DNA of 64,000 bases, from NCBI RefSeq assembly GCF_001077815.2, contig NZ_CP011310.1:1922001-1986000 (forward strand), written 5' to 3'. Origin of the DNA: Aurantiacibacter atlanticus (GTDB lineage Bacteria > Pseudomonadota > Alphaproteobacteria > Sphingomonadales > Sphingomonadaceae). The notes under the pieces were generated by a model, which was not told the origin of the DNA, made no database searches, and saw only the letters and a program-made list of their open reading frames with translations. The position numbers were made by a program, and so were the translations under genes. Below, piece after piece: positions 46,082 through 56,031 of the stretch (position 1 is the first letter of the stretch; each line of letters opens with the position of its first letter).

Positions 46082-46563
46082 CCGCTGCCCAACTCATCAA
46101 GAGCTTCACCTTGTGGGAGTTTCTCAAGGCCCACGCGCTTACGCTGAAGTATTTCTTCAAGCCCAAGGTGACAATCAATTACCCGCATGAGAAAAACCCG
46201 CTCAGTCCCCGTTTTCGTGGTGAGCATGTGCTCCGGCGCTACCCCAATGGGGAGGAGCGGTGCATTGCCTGCAAGCTGTGTGAGGCGGTGTGTCCGGCGC
46301 AGGCGATCACCATAGAAAGCGAACCGCGTGAAGACGGCAGCCGCCGCACCACGCGATACGATATCGACATGACCAAGTGCATCTATTGCGGCTTCTGTCA
46401 GGAAGCCTGCCCGGTGGATGCCGTGGTCGAAGGGCCGAACTTCGAATATGCCACCGAAACACGCGAAGAACTGCTCTATGACAAAGCTAAATTGCTGGCG
46501 AACGGGGACAAGTGGGAGCGGGCGATCGCCGCTAACCTTGAAGCCGACGCCCCCTACCGCTAA
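46078..46563 (+). CDS. nuoI: NADH-quinone oxidoreductase subunit I
   Basis: A 161-residue subunit with two 4Fe-4S motifs, [12 protein letters not shown] and [12 protein letters not shown], which hold clusters N6a and N6b. ATG 46078 overlaps the nuoH stop; the longer in-frame upstream ATG would lie within nuoH. Typical alphaproteobacterial length. Confidence 0.97.
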   Translation: MTAAQLIKSFTLWEFLKAHALTLKYFFKPKVTINYPHEKNPLSPRFRGEHVLRRYPNGEERCIACKLCEAVCPAQAITIESEPREDGSRRTTRYDIDMTKCIYCGFCQEACPVDAVVEGPNFEYATETREELLYDKAKLLANGDKWERAIAANLEADAPYR

Positions 46564-46593
46564 CCGCGCCGCGAGACTCAACGGGGACTTCAC

Positions 46594-47211
46594 TTGATTG
46601 TCTTTGCCTTCTATCTGTTTGCTGCCCTTGTTATCGCGTCCGCCGCGATGACGGTGCTGGCGCGTAATCCAGTGCATTCCGTGCTCTGGTTGATCATGGC
46701 TTTCTTCAACGCGGCGGGCCTTATGGTGCTTGTCGGGGCAGAGTTTCTCGCGATGCTGCTGATCGTCGTTTACGTTGGCGCGGTCGCGGTATTGTTCTTG
46801 TTTGTCGTGATGATGCTCAACATCGATTTTGCGGAATTACGCGCCGGTTTTATGAAGAATGCGCCCTTGGGCTTCGCCATTGCACTGATCCTGCTGGCCG
46901 AACTGGTGCTGGGCATCGGTGCCTATCGCGCAGGCAAACTGGAACTTGGCACGCCAATGGGCGATGCCGCACCGCTGCTGGGTCAAAGCAATGTGGAGAG
47001 CATCGGGGCGATGCTCTACGGGCAATATCTGTTCCTGTTCGAAGTGGCAGGGATCATCCTGCTGGTCGCCATGGTCGGCGCGATTGTGCTGACCCACCGC
47101 GAACAGCGTTCCTCCCGCGGACATCAGAATATCGCCAAGCAAAACGCCCGCCGCCCGGATGAGGCGACCGTCAACGTCAAACCCGAAGTGGGCAAGGGGG
47201 TCGAACTGTGA
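46594..47211 (+). CDS. nuoJ: NADH-quinone oxidoreductase subunit J
   Basis: A 205-residue membrane subunit with five helices. [17 protein letters not shown] contains the pi-bulge helix 3 typical of NuoJ. The last 30 residues are hydrophilic. Start TTG 46594 with GGGGAC upstream. Confidence 0.95.
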   Translation: MIVFAFYLFAALVIASAAMTVLARNPVHSVLWLIMAFFNAAGLMVLVGAEFLAMLLIVVYVGAVAVLFLFVVMMLNIDFAELRAGFMKNAPLGFAIALILLAELVLGIGAYRAGKLELGTPMGDAAPLLGQSNVESIGAMLYGQYLFLFEVAGIILLVAMVGAIVLTHREQRSSRGHQNIAKQNARRPDEATVNVKPEVGKGVEL

Positions 47212-47528
47212 CCGAACTTTCAGGCATCGGTATCGAGCATTACATCGTCGTCAGCTCTATCCTGTTCGTGCTGGGCGTGCTCGGCATTTTCATGAACCGC
47301 AAGAACATCATCGTCGTCCTCATGGCGATTGAATTGCTCCTGCTGGCGGTGAATATCAATCTCGTCGCATTCAGCGCCTTTCTTGGCGATTTAACCGGGC
47401 AGGTATTTGCCATGTTCGTGTTGACCGTCGCCGCTGGCGAAGCGGCAATTGGCCTCGCTATCCTCGTCATTTATTTCCGTTCGCGCGGCACGATCGCGGT
47501 GGACGATGTCAACCGGATGAAAGGTTAG
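47208..47528 (+). CDS. nuoK: NADH-quinone oxidoreductase subunit K
   Basis: A 106-residue subunit with three membrane helices. The conserved glutamates of the proton channel lie in the [16 protein letters not shown] and [11 protein letters not shown] helices. Start GTG 47208, overlapping nuoJ by 4 bases. Confidence 0.96.
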   Translation: MTELSGIGIEHYIVVSSILFVLGVLGIFMNRKNIIVVLMAIELLLLAVNINLVAFSAFLGDLTGQVFAMFVLTVAAGEAAIGLAILVIYFRSRGTIAVDDVNRMKG

Positions 47529-47531
47529 ACC

Positions 47532-49523
47532 TTGAACATCCTCATTATCGTTTTCGCACCCCTGCTGGCGGCGATCATCGCGGGGCTGGGCAATCGAATG
47601 CTCGGCAATTTCGCGTCCAAGCTGGTAACGACGGGTGGCCTGTTTCTCGCTTGCGCATTGAGCTGGCCGCTGTTCATCGGTTTCCTCAATGGCAGCGAAA
47701 CGGCGAGCGTCGTTCCAGTCATGAAATGGGTGGAATCGGGGGCGCTGACATTCGACTGGGCACTGCGGGTCGACACCCTGACCGCCATAATGCTGGTGGT
47801 GATCACCAGCGTGTCTTCACTCGTCCATCTTTATAGCTGGGGCTATATGGATGAAGATCCGGATCAACCGCGCTTCTTCGCCTATCTCAGCCTGTTTACC
47901 TTTGCCATGCTGATGCTGGTGACGGCAAACAACCTCGTTCAGATGTTTTTCGGATGGGAAGGCGTGGGCCTCGCCAGCTATTTGCTGATCGGTTTCTGGT
48001 TCAAAAAACCATCTGCCAATGCCGCGGCGATCAAGGCATTCGTGGTCAACCGCGTAGGTGATCTGGGCTTCATGCTTGGTATCTTCGGCACTTTCCTGGT
48101 GTTTCAGACGACCAGCATCCCCGAAATCCTCGCGGCTGCCCCGGCAATGGAAGGGGCAAGCTCAATCGGTTTCATGGGCATGCGGCTCGATACAATGACG
48201 ATTCTGTGCCTGCTGCTGTTCATCGGCGCGATGGGCAAATCGGCGCAGCTTGGTCTGCACACATGGTTGCCGGATGCGATGGAGGGGCCCACGCCCGTAT
48301 CCGCGCTTATCCATGCTGCCACGATGGTGACGGCAGGCGTGTTCATGGTGTGCCGCCTTTCCCCCATGTTCGAGGCAGCTCCCGCTGCGCTGGCCTTTGT
48401 CACCGTGATCGGTGCAGCAACCTGCTTTTTCGCTGCCACGATCGGTACCACCCAGTGGGATATCAAGCGCGTTATCGCCTATTCCACCTGCTCCCAGCTG
48501 GGTTATATGTTCTTTGCAGCGGGTGTCGGCGCCTATGGTGCGGCGATGTTCCACCTTTTCACGCACGCTTTTTTCAAGGCGCTGTTGTTCCTCGGTGCAG
48601 GCTCGGTAATCCACGCCATGCATCATGAGCAGGACATGCGATATTACGGCGGTCTGCGGAAGCAGATTCCTTTTACGTTCTGGGCCATGTTAATCGGAAC
48701 GCTGGCGATTACGGGCGTCGGCATTTATCATGTTGGTGCAGGCTTTGCCGGCTTCTGGTCGAAAGACGCCATTCTGGAGGTCGCCTATGCAGCTGGCGGT
48801 GAATATTCCAATATGGCTTTCTGGCTTGGCACTATCGCTGCGTTGCTCACGAGTTTTTACAGCTGGCGCCTGATGTTCCTCACTTTCTGGGGCAAACCCC
48901 GCTGGATCGAGAGCGAACATATCCAGCATTCGGTTCACAAGACGCCTGAAGAGGCGGGGGCTGATACCACCGGTGGCTATCATCCGCACGAGAGCCCGCT
49001 ATCCATGCTTGTGCCGCTTGGCCTGTTAAGCCTGGGCGCAGTCTTCGCTGGCCAGATTTTCCACGAGGCGTTTCTGGATGACGCGGGCTTCTGGGCCGGA
49101 AGCATCGCTTTCAATGCAGAGCTGATGCATGCGATGCATGAAGTTCCGATATTGGTGAAATATGCCGCATTCATCGTTATGGTGCTCGGCTTTATTGGCG
49201 CATGGTATGCCTATATCCGCAAGCCTTCGCTTCCTGCCGAAACCGCCGAACAGCTCGGTCCGATTTACAAGTTCGTCTATAATAAGTGGTATTTCGACGA
49301 GCTCTACAATCTGATCTTCGTGAAGCCTGCCTTCTGGCTTGGCCGCCTGTTCTGGAAGCGCGGTGATGAAGGCATCATCGACCGCTTCGGCCCCAACGGG
49401 GCGGCATGGGCCGTCTCGCAAGGTTCTGTCCTCGCCAAGAAATTCCAGTCCGGCTATCTCACGAGTTACGCCCTCATCATGCTTATTGGTCTTGTTGCCG
49501 CCATCACCTGGGTGCTGTTCTGA
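47532..49523 (+). CDS. nuoL: NADH-quinone oxidoreductase subunit L
   Basis: A 663-residue antiporter-like subunit with about 16 membrane segments and the long lateral helix near the C-terminus. The [16 protein letters not shown] and [23 protein letters not shown] segments are typical. Start TTG 47532, 3 bases after the nuoK stop. Ends in a TGATG overlap with nuoM. Confidence 0.97.
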   Translation: MNILIIVFAPLLAAIIAGLGNRMLGNFASKLVTTGGLFLACALSWPLFIGFLNGSETASVVPVMKWVESGALTFDWALRVDTLTAIMLVVITSVSSLVHLYSWGYMDEDPDQPRFFAYLSLFTFAMLMLVTANNLVQMFFGWEGVGLASYLLIGFWFKKPSANAAAIKAFVVNRVGDLGFMLGIFGTFLVFQTTSIPEILAAAPAMEGASSIGFMGMRLDTMTILCLLLFIGAMGKSAQLGLHTWLPDAMEGPTPVSALIHAATMVTAGVFMVCRLSPMFEAAPAALAFVTVIGAATCFFAATIGTTQWDIKRVIAYSTCSQLGYMFFAAGVGAYGAAMFHLFTHAFFKALLFLGAGSVIHAMHHEQDMRYYGGLRKQIPFTFWAMLIGTLAITGVGIYHVGAGFAGFWSKDAILEVAYAAGGEYSNMAFWLGTIAALLTSFYSWRLMFLTFWGKPRWIESEHIQHSVHKTPEEAGADTTGGYHPHESPLSMLVPLGLLSLGAVFAGQIFHEAFLDDAGFWAGSIAFNAELMHAMHEVPILVKYAAFIVMVLGFIGAWYAYIRKPSLPAETAEQLGPIYKFVYNKWYFDELYNLIFVKPAFWLGRLFWKRGDEGIIDRFGPNGAAWAVSQGSVLAKKFQSGYLTSYALIMLIGLVAAITWVLF

Positions 49524-51064
49524 TGGGTAGCTTTCCTATTCTTTCGTTGATGTTGGCCGTGCCGCTTATCGGTGCCATCGCCTGCCTGTTTCTTGATGCC
49601 AGGTCCGCTCGCATGGTTGCGCTTGTAGCCACGCTGATCAACCTCGTGCTCGGCGTGGTGATGTGGCTCAACTACGATATTGGCGGCGCGCAATGGCAGT
49701 TCCAGGAATACAGCCCTATCTTCGGGGATTTTGCCTATGCACTGGGGATTGATGGTATCGCGCTGATGCTGATCATGCTCAGCGTCTTCCTTATGCCTAT
49801 CTGCATCGGCGCCAGCTGGAATGCGATCACGAAGCGCGTGGGCGAATATATGGCCGCCTTCCTCTTCATGGAAGTGCTGATGATCGGGGTGTTTGCCGCT
49901 CAGGACATGTTCCTGTTCTATATTTTCTTCGAAGCGGGGCTGATTCCCATGTATCTCATCATCGGGATATGGGGCGGCGATAACCGTATTTACGCCAGCT
50001 ACAAATTCTTCCTCTATACCCTGCTCGGATCGGTCCTGATGCTGATTGCGATGCTGTGGATGGTGAATGATGCGGGCACGACATCCATTCCGCAGCTGAT
50101 GGAATATGACTTCGCTCCTGAAGCGCAAACCTGGCTGTGGCTGGCTTTCTTCGCCAGCTTCGCAGTGAAGATGCCCATGTGGCCGGTCCACACCTGGCTA
50201 CCGGATGCCCACGTGCAGGCGCCTACTGCCGGCTCTGTCATATTGGCGGGCGTATTGCTGAAACTGGGCGGATATGGCTTTATCCGTTTCAGCCTGCCGA
50301 TGTTCCCCGATGCCAGTGCGCAGTTCGTCTGGTTGATCTGGGGCCTGTCAATGGTGGCCGTTGTCGTCACCAGCCTCATCGCGCTTGTGCAGCATGATAT
50401 GAAGAAGCTGATCGCCTATTCATCGGTCGCGCATATGGGTATTGTGACTGTCGGCCTGTTCGCATTCAATGTGCAAGGCATCGAGGGCGCGATGATGATC
50501 ATGCTGGGCCACGGCCTTGTATCTGGCGCGCTGTTCCTTTGTGTGGGCGTTATTTATGACCGTCTGCATACGCGCGAAATCGCACGATATGGCGGCCTTT
50601 CGGTCAACATGCCTGCCTATGCGGCAGTTTTCATGCTTTTCACCATGGCCAGCGTTGGTCTGCCGGGAACAAGCAATTTTATCGGTGAGTTCCTTGCGCT
50701 TGCCGGTATCTACCAAATCAACAGCTGGGTCGCCTTTGTCTGCACCACCGGCATTATCCTGGGCGCTGCATACATGCTTTACCTCTATCGCCGCGTCGCC
50801 TTCGGGCCGCAGGTCAATGCAGACGCAGCTGCGATGCCCGATCTATCCATGCGGGAATATCTCTTGCTTGGCCCCATTGCAGCGGCCGTATTGTGGATGG
50901 GTGTCTATCCAGAAAGCTTCCTTGCGCCGATGCGAGCTGACATCGCCTTGCTAGATGCGCGCCTTACAGAAGCGGCGCCGGATAGTGACGCGCATCTCGT
51001 AATCGGAGAGCCTGTTGCGAGAGATGTTGATGCGGACCATGCAGCACATGGGGAGGCCCACTGA
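49523..51064 (+). CDS. nuoM: NADH-quinone oxidoreductase subunit M
   Basis: A 513-residue antiporter-like proton-pumping subunit with about 14 helices. The HTWLPDAHVQAPTAGSVILA segment and the conserved Glu of the LFYIFFEAGLIPMYLI helix are visible. Start ATG 49523 overlaps the nuoL stop. The hydrophilic His/Asp-rich end (AHLVIGEPVARDVDADH) is unusual but short. Confidence 0.97.
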   Translation: MGSFPILSLMLAVPLIGAIACLFLDARSARMVALVATLINLVLGVVMWLNYDIGGAQWQFQEYSPIFGDFAYALGIDGIALMLIMLSVFLMPICIGASWNAITKRVGEYMAAFLFMEVLMIGVFAAQDMFLFYIFFEAGLIPMYLIIGIWGGDNRIYASYKFFLYTLLGSVLMLIAMLWMVNDAGTTSIPQLMEYDFAPEAQTWLWLAFFASFAVKMPMWPVHTWLPDAHVQAPTAGSVILAGVLLKLGGYGFIRFSLPMFPDASAQFVWLIWGLSMVAVVVTSLIALVQHDMKKLIAYSSVAHMGIVTVGLFAFNVQGIEGAMMIMLGHGLVSGALFLCVGVIYDRLHTREIARYGGLSVNMPAYAAVFMLFTMASVGLPGTSNFIGEFLALAGIYQINSWVAFVCTTGIILGAAYMLYLYRRVAFGPQVNADAAAMPDLSMREYLLLGPIAAAVLWMGVYPESFLAPMRADIALLDARLTEAAPDSDAHLVIGEPVARDVDADHAAHGEAH

Positions 51065-52527
51065 TGGACTATTCATCTTCCCTGAGCCTCATCGCACCTG
51101 AAATTGTCCTGACCCTTACAGGGTTGGCAATGCTGCTTTTGGCGGCCTGGGTCGGGGACAAGCTTTCGAGCATTATCTCCATCTGCTGCGCCGTTGCCCT
51201 GGGCGGTGCCTTTGCAATTGTCGCGCCATCGGTATGTGCTGGAGCAAGCGGCCCGGACACGCTCGCCTTTGGCGGGCTATTCCGTGCGGATGCCTTCGCC
51301 GGCCTCGCAAAGCTGATGATCTATGCGGCATCCGGCGCTGCGCTCATCGTTGCCCCGCGCTTCTTCGGGAAGATCGGTGCGATGCGTGCCGAATATGCCA
51401 TTCTGATACTGTTCGCTACCTTGGGAATGAGCATCATGGTTTCGGCCAATGATTTGCTCACCCTGTATATGGGTCTCGAGCTGAACTCACTCTCGGCCTA
51501 TGTGCTTGCCGCTTTCCTGCGCGATGATGAGCGTTCTGTAGAAGCTGGCCTCAAATACTTCGTTCTCGGCGCACTTGCTTCAGGAATTCTGCTATTCGGG
51601 ATGAGCTTGATCTATGGCTTTGCCGGGACAACCAATTTCGCCGGCATCGCTGTGGCGGTTTCTGGTGATCTTGGCACTGGCATGCTGTTCGGGCTGATCT
51701 TCGTTCTGGCCGGACTGGCCTTCAAGATTAGCGCCGCTCCGTTCCATATGTGGACCCCTGATGTTTACGAGGGCGCGCCGACACCGGTTACTATGTTCTT
51801 TGCCAGCGCACCCAAGGTCGCAGCCGTGGCGCTATTGGCCAGAATTGCGTTGGAGGCCTTTGGCACGCAGCTTGATGCATGGCGTCAGGTGGTGATTGCA
51901 GCAGCCCTCCTTTCCATCGTAATCGGCGCCCTGGGGGCCATTGGTCAGGCCAATCTCAAGCGATTGCTGGCGTATTCGTCCATCAACAACATCGGCTTCA
52001 TCCTAATCGGTCTGGCTGCTGGAACGGCTGCTGGTGCCAGCGGGATGATGGTCTATCTCGCTATCTATGTCGTGATGACAATCGGCAGCTTTGTGGCTGT
52101 CTTGTTGCTGCGCGATGCTGACGGGAACCAGCTTGAGGGCGTTTCCGATCTTGCGGGTCTTTCGACCACGCGGCCAGCCATAGCATGGAGCCTCATGGCG
52201 CTGATGTTCAGCCTCGCCGGTATTCCGCCGCTGTTCGGCTTCTGGGGCAAGTTCGTGGTTTTCCAGGCAGCCGTGGAAGCAGACCTGCTGGCGCTTGCCG
52301 CCATCGGCATTGCCGCCAGTGTGATAAGTGCGTTCTACTATATCAAGATCGTCAAAGTCATGTTCTTCGACGATCCGATCGATACCGTAAAGGGCGAGGG
52401 TGACACCGCGCACTGGGCGCTGCTGTTGATCTGCGCGGTCATTGTATCGCCGCTGGGATATCTGTTGATCGGATGGCTTGGCGGTCTGGCTGATATGGCG
52501 GCGGCATCGTTGGCGCTTCCCGCCTAA
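51064..52527 (+). CDS. nuoN: NADH-quinone oxidoreductase subunit N
   Basis: A 487-residue antiporter-like subunit, last of the complex I genes. About 14 helices; the LYMGLELNSLSAYVLAAF helix with the conserved Glu and FHMWTPDVYEGAPTPVTMFF are typical. ATG 51064 overlaps the nuoM stop. The operon continues into birA after 11 bases. Confidence 0.97.
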   Translation: MDYSSSLSLIAPEIVLTLTGLAMLLLAAWVGDKLSSIISICCAVALGGAFAIVAPSVCAGASGPDTLAFGGLFRADAFAGLAKLMIYAASGAALIVAPRFFGKIGAMRAEYAILILFATLGMSIMVSANDLLTLYMGLELNSLSAYVLAAFLRDDERSVEAGLKYFVLGALASGILLFGMSLIYGFAGTTNFAGIAVAVSGDLGTGMLFGLIFVLAGLAFKISAAPFHMWTPDVYEGAPTPVTMFFASAPKVAAVALLARIALEAFGTQLDAWRQVVIAAALLSIVIGALGAIGQANLKRLLAYSSINNIGFILIGLAAGTAAGASGMMVYLAIYVVMTIGSFVAVLLLRDADGNQLEGVSDLAGLSTTRPAIAWSLMALMFSLAGIPPLFGFWGKFVVFQAAVEADLLALAAIGIAASVISAFYYIKIVKVMFFDDPIDTVKGEGDTAHWALLLICAVIVSPLGYLLIGWLGGLADMAAASLALPA

Positions 52528-52538
52528 GGCGGCGCATC

Positions 52539-53279
52539 TTGATCGAAACTGTATCAGAGACCGGCAGTACCAATGCAGATATTCTGGAACGCCTGCGTAA
52601 TGGCAACAGGCTGAACGAAGGCGACTGGCTGCGTGCTGAGCGACAGACCAGAGGACGGGGCCGTTTGGGGCGCGAATGGCAAAGCCCGATGGGCAATCTG
52701 CATTGCAGCACTCTGGTAATTCTGCGCCCGTCTGACCATTCAGCTGCAACACTCTCCATGGTCGCCGGTTTGGCCGTTTATGATTGTGTGAGACGCTGCT
52801 TGTCTGATCACACGGTGATGCTGCTGAAATGGCCTAATGATCTCTTGATCCGAGGTGAAAAGATCGCCGGCATATTGCTTGAACGGCAAGACGACTGCGT
52901 CGTCGTCGGGATTGGCATTAATGTCAGCCACGCGCCCGCTATTTCAGGGCGAAAGACAACCGATATCGTCTGCGAGAATAACAAATTCGAAAGCGGTCCG
53001 GGAGAGCTTCTCAACATGCTGGCCGGTCACTTCGCAAAACGTCTGGCCGAGTGGCGTGCTCAATCACTCTCCCATACCGCGCTGGAATGGGCGATCCGCA
53101 GCCACCGGTTCAATGATCGGCTGCGCGTGACTGGGTCTGACGGTAAGGTATTGCAAGGTTACTATCGGGGTATCACGCCTGATTGCGGCCTGCGTATTCA
53201 GCCGATTGATAGCCAGGAACAAGTCGTTCATGCAGGCGATGTGTCGCTGCTTTGGGACGATGATGAGGAGATGGCATAA
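52539..53279 (+). CDS. birA: Biotin--[acetyl-CoA-carboxylase] ligase
   Basis: A 246-residue biotin protein ligase without a DNA-binding domain. The biotin/ATP-binding [12 protein letters not shown] loop, [17 protein letters not shown] and VGIGINV are present. It attaches biotin to carboxylase subunits. The only fitting start is TTG 52539. Overlaps coaX by 1 base. Confidence 0.93.
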   Translation: MIETVSETGSTNADILERLRNGNRLNEGDWLRAERQTRGRGRLGREWQSPMGNLHCSTLVILRPSDHSAATLSMVAGLAVYDCVRRCLSDHTVMLLKWPNDLLIRGEKIAGILLERQDDCVVVGIGINVSHAPAISGRKTTDIVCENNKFESGPGELLNMLAGHFAKRLAEWRAQSLSHTALEWAIRSHRFNDRLRVTGSDGKVLQGYYRGITPDCGLRIQPIDSQEQVVHAGDVSLLWDDDEEMA

Positions 53280-54058
53280 TGCTGCTCGCAGTCGATGTCG
53301 GAAACACCAATATCGTATTCGCCCTGTTCGATGGGTCGGAGATCCGCGGCCGCTGGCGTATTGCCAGCGATCCCCGGCGGACAGGTGATGAATACGCCAC
53401 CTGGCTTACGCAATTGCTGGCGATGGAAGGCATAGAACGCAGTGCCATCAAGCGTATTATCTATTCTTCAGTAGTTCCGCGCGCAGAACACAATCTGTCG
53501 GTTCTGGCCAAGAAATATTTCGATATCGATCCGTTGTTTGCCGGTCAGGGGGAGGTGGCATGGGATTTCGAAATTGATGTGGAACAGCCTCACACGCTCG
53601 GTGCAGACCGCGCGCTTAATTGCATCGCTGCGCATGAACTTGTGGGCGGGGATATGATCGTGGTCGATTTCGGTACCGCAACAAAATTCGAGGCGATTGA
53701 TTATAATGGTGCGTATAAGGGCGGCATTATCGCCCCTGGGATAAACCTTTCGCTTGATGCGCTTGTCGGCAAGACTGCAAAGCTCCCGCGCATTGCCATT
53801 CGCGCGCCAAAAGGGAGTAGCGTAATCGGCCGCAATACCGAGGAGCAGATGCTTATCGGAGTGTTCTGGGGCTATGTCGCGATGATGGAAGGCCTCATCG
53901 ATCGGATGAAGGCCCAAATAGGTCGTCCGGTAAAGGTTGTCGCAACCGGTGGGCTCGCCATATTGTTTGATGAGAAAACCGACATCTTTGACGTGATTGA
54001 CGCCGATCTTACTATACGCGGTCTCCAGATTCTGGCCGATCGTGCAGGAACACAATGA
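53279..54058 (+). CDS. coaX: Type III pantothenate kinase
   Basis: A 259-residue ASKHA-fold kinase that phosphorylates pantothenate in the first step of coenzyme A synthesis. [12 protein letters not shown] is the phosphate-binding loop, [11 protein letters not shown] contains the substrate-binding Asp, and [10 protein letters not shown] is the second phosphate loop. It requires a monovalent cation and is not inhibited by CoA, as known for the family. Overlaps rnj by 4 bases. Confidence 0.95.
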   Translation: MLLAVDVGNTNIVFALFDGSEIRGRWRIASDPRRTGDEYATWLTQLLAMEGIERSAIKRIIYSSVVPRAEHNLSVLAKKYFDIDPLFAGQGEVAWDFEIDVEQPHTLGADRALNCIAAHELVGGDMIVVDFGTATKFEAIDYNGAYKGGIIAPGINLSLDALVGKTAKLPRIAIRAPKGSSVIGRNTEEQMLIGVFWGYVAMMEGLIDRMKAQIGRPVKVVATGGLAILFDEKTDIFDVIDADLTIRGLQILADRAGTQ

Positions 54059-55722
54059 AGAAAAATTATACTCCGCAGGATGAACTGCTGTTTCTTGCTC
54101 TTGGAGGGTCGGGCGAGATCGGCATGAATGTCAATCTTTACGGCTGTCAGGGCAAGTGGCTGATGGTGGACCTTGGCATGAGCTTTGGCAGCAATGAATA
54201 TCCGGGCACCGAGCTTATGTTCGCCGATCCTGAATTCATTGAAGAGCGAGCCAAGGATCTCCTCGCCATCGTGCTGACCCATGCGCATGAGGACCACATA
54301 GGCGCGATCCCCTATTTCGCGACCGAACTGGGTGTGCCGTTATATGCAACACCATTCACCGCCGACCTGATTCGACGCAAGCTGGACGAGGCTGGGCTGA
54401 CCCGCTCTGTCGAACTGAACGTCATCAATGACGATCACGGCAGCTTTGATATCGGGCCTTTCGGTATCACCTATCTCCCGCTGGCGCATTCCATCGCAGA
54501 GGGTAACGCCCTGTTGATCGAAACACCATATGGCCGCGTTTTCCACACTGGCGACTGGAAGCTCGACGATGAGCCGATCATTGGCGAACCGACGACGGAG
54601 CAAGAGCTGATCGAGATCGGCGATGAAGGCGTTCTCGCGCTAGTTTGCGATTCCACCAATGTATTCAATCCCATGCCATCGGGAAGCGAAGGCGCCGTCC
54701 ATCGCGGATTACTGGAAGAAGTGCGCAAGCATGGTGGCAAACGTGTGCTTGTCACGACGTTTGCCTCCAATGTGGCGCGGCTACAGACATTAGGCGAAGT
54801 CGCACGCGAAACGGGGCGGCAGCTGTGTGTTGCGGGACGGTCTCTCGATCGCATTATCGAGGTCGCCAAGGACAATGGCTATTTGCAGAACTTCCCCGGA
54901 ACGGTAAATTTCGACGAGGCGATGGATATACCGCGCGGCCAGATCATGATCCTTGCAACAGGCGGACAGGGCGAACCGCGTGCAGCCCTCAGCCGGATAG
55001 CAGAGGACAAACATCCCTTGTCGCTGGTGTCTGGTGATGTGGTACTGTTTTCAAGCCGCGTCATTCCGGGGAATGATCTTGCCATCGGCCGCATCCAGAA
55101 CATGCTTGCCGAACGCGGCATCGTGATGGTCAGCGACCGGCAGAGCGAAATCCACGTTTCTGGACATCCAGGGCGACCTGAACTCGAAGCCCTTTACGGT
55201 TGGTTGCAACCTGAAATTCTTGTGCCCGTGCATGGTGAGATGCGCCATATGCAGGAACAGGGCAGGGTGGGCCGTTTAAGCGGTATCCCGCAGGCCATTG
55301 TGCAGAAGAATGGCGATATTATTCGTCTTGCCCCGGGAAAGCCGGAGAAGCTGGCCGAAGTTCACACCGGGCGGCTCGTTCTTGATGGAGACATTATCGT
55401 GCCCGCCAATGGCGATGCTGTAACCATGCGACGACGCCTGTCGCGCGATGGTTTGCTGATCGTTGTGCTTGACGGCCAGGGCGGAGTAGAGATTGACGCT
55501 GTCGGCCTGCCGCTGGATGAAGATTATCCCGATTTTGTTGCCGAGGCACAGGCCGATGTGGTCGAGGCGCTGATGAAGCTGCGCAAGGGCCGCAAGGATG
55601 ATCCCGCCGCAATACATGAAGCTGCGCGACTTGCTGCCCGTCGGGCGGCCCAGCGCTGGTCTGGCAAGAAACCGCAAACGCGCGTGATTATGCTGGGCGA
55701 TGACAACCGGGCGGAATCATGA
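54055..55722 (+). CDS. rnj: Ribonuclease J
   Basis: A 555-residue metallo-beta-lactamase/beta-CASP nuclease. The zinc motif HAHEDH lies at residues 76-81, [10 protein letters not shown] carries a further ligand, and the beta-CASP region has [10 protein letters not shown] and [10 protein letters not shown]. It degrades or processes RNA 5'-to-3' and endonucleolytically. The genome also encodes RNase E (23021-25798), so both decay systems coexist. Starts inside the coaX stop and overlaps the DUF1467 gene. Confidence 0.95.
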   Translation: MKKNYTPQDELLFLALGGSGEIGMNVNLYGCQGKWLMVDLGMSFGSNEYPGTELMFADPEFIEERAKDLLAIVLTHAHEDHIGAIPYFATELGVPLYATPFTADLIRRKLDEAGLTRSVELNVINDDHGSFDIGPFGITYLPLAHSIAEGNALLIETPYGRVFHTGDWKLDDEPIIGEPTTEQELIEIGDEGVLALVCDSTNVFNPMPSGSEGAVHRGLLEEVRKHGGKRVLVTTFASNVARLQTLGEVARETGRQLCVAGRSLDRIIEVAKDNGYLQNFPGTVNFDEAMDIPRGQIMILATGGQGEPRAALSRIAEDKHPLSLVSGDVVLFSSRVIPGNDLAIGRIQNMLAERGIVMVSDRQSEIHVSGHPGRPELEALYGWLQPEILVPVHGEMRHMQEQGRVGRLSGIPQAIVQKNGDIIRLAPGKPEKLAEVHTGRLVLDGDIIVPANGDAVTMRRRLSRDGLLIVVLDGQGGVEIDAVGLPLDEDYPDFVAEAQADVVEALMKLRKGRKDDPAAIHEAARLAARRAAQRWSGKKPQTRVIMLGDDNRAES

Positions 55723-56009
55723 AAATTACATCGATCGTCGCGATCTACGCGCTATTCTGGGTAATGAGCGCATTCCTGCTGCTACCATTTGGGGTGCGAA
55801 CCGCTGACGAAGTCGGGGCGGAAAAGGTCCCCGGTCAGGCTGATAGTGCTCCTGTCAATTTCCGCCCTGGCAGGCTGGTTTTGCGCGCGACCGCCATCGC
55901 CGCTTTGTTATCTGCGTTGTATATCGCCAATTATCTGGAAGGTTGGGTGACAATCGAAGACATAAACATCTTCGGCACCCCACCGGGTTATGGACCTGAA
56001 GACAATTGA
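55719..56009 (+). CDS. DUF1467 family membrane protein
   Basis: A 96-residue protein with two membrane helices (residues 4-25 and 57-75) and the PFGVRTADE and PPGYGPED segments that identify DUF1467. Function unknown. Its position directly after rnj, by 4-base overlap, is the common arrangement in alphaproteobacteria as far as I recall. Confidence 0.88.
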   Translation: MKITSIVAIYALFWVMSAFLLLPFGVRTADEVGAEKVPGQADSAPVNFRPGRLVLRATAIAALLSALYIANYLEGWVTIEDINIFGTPPGYGPEDN

Positions 56010-56031
56010 GAAAAGGCTAGACCGCCAGTGC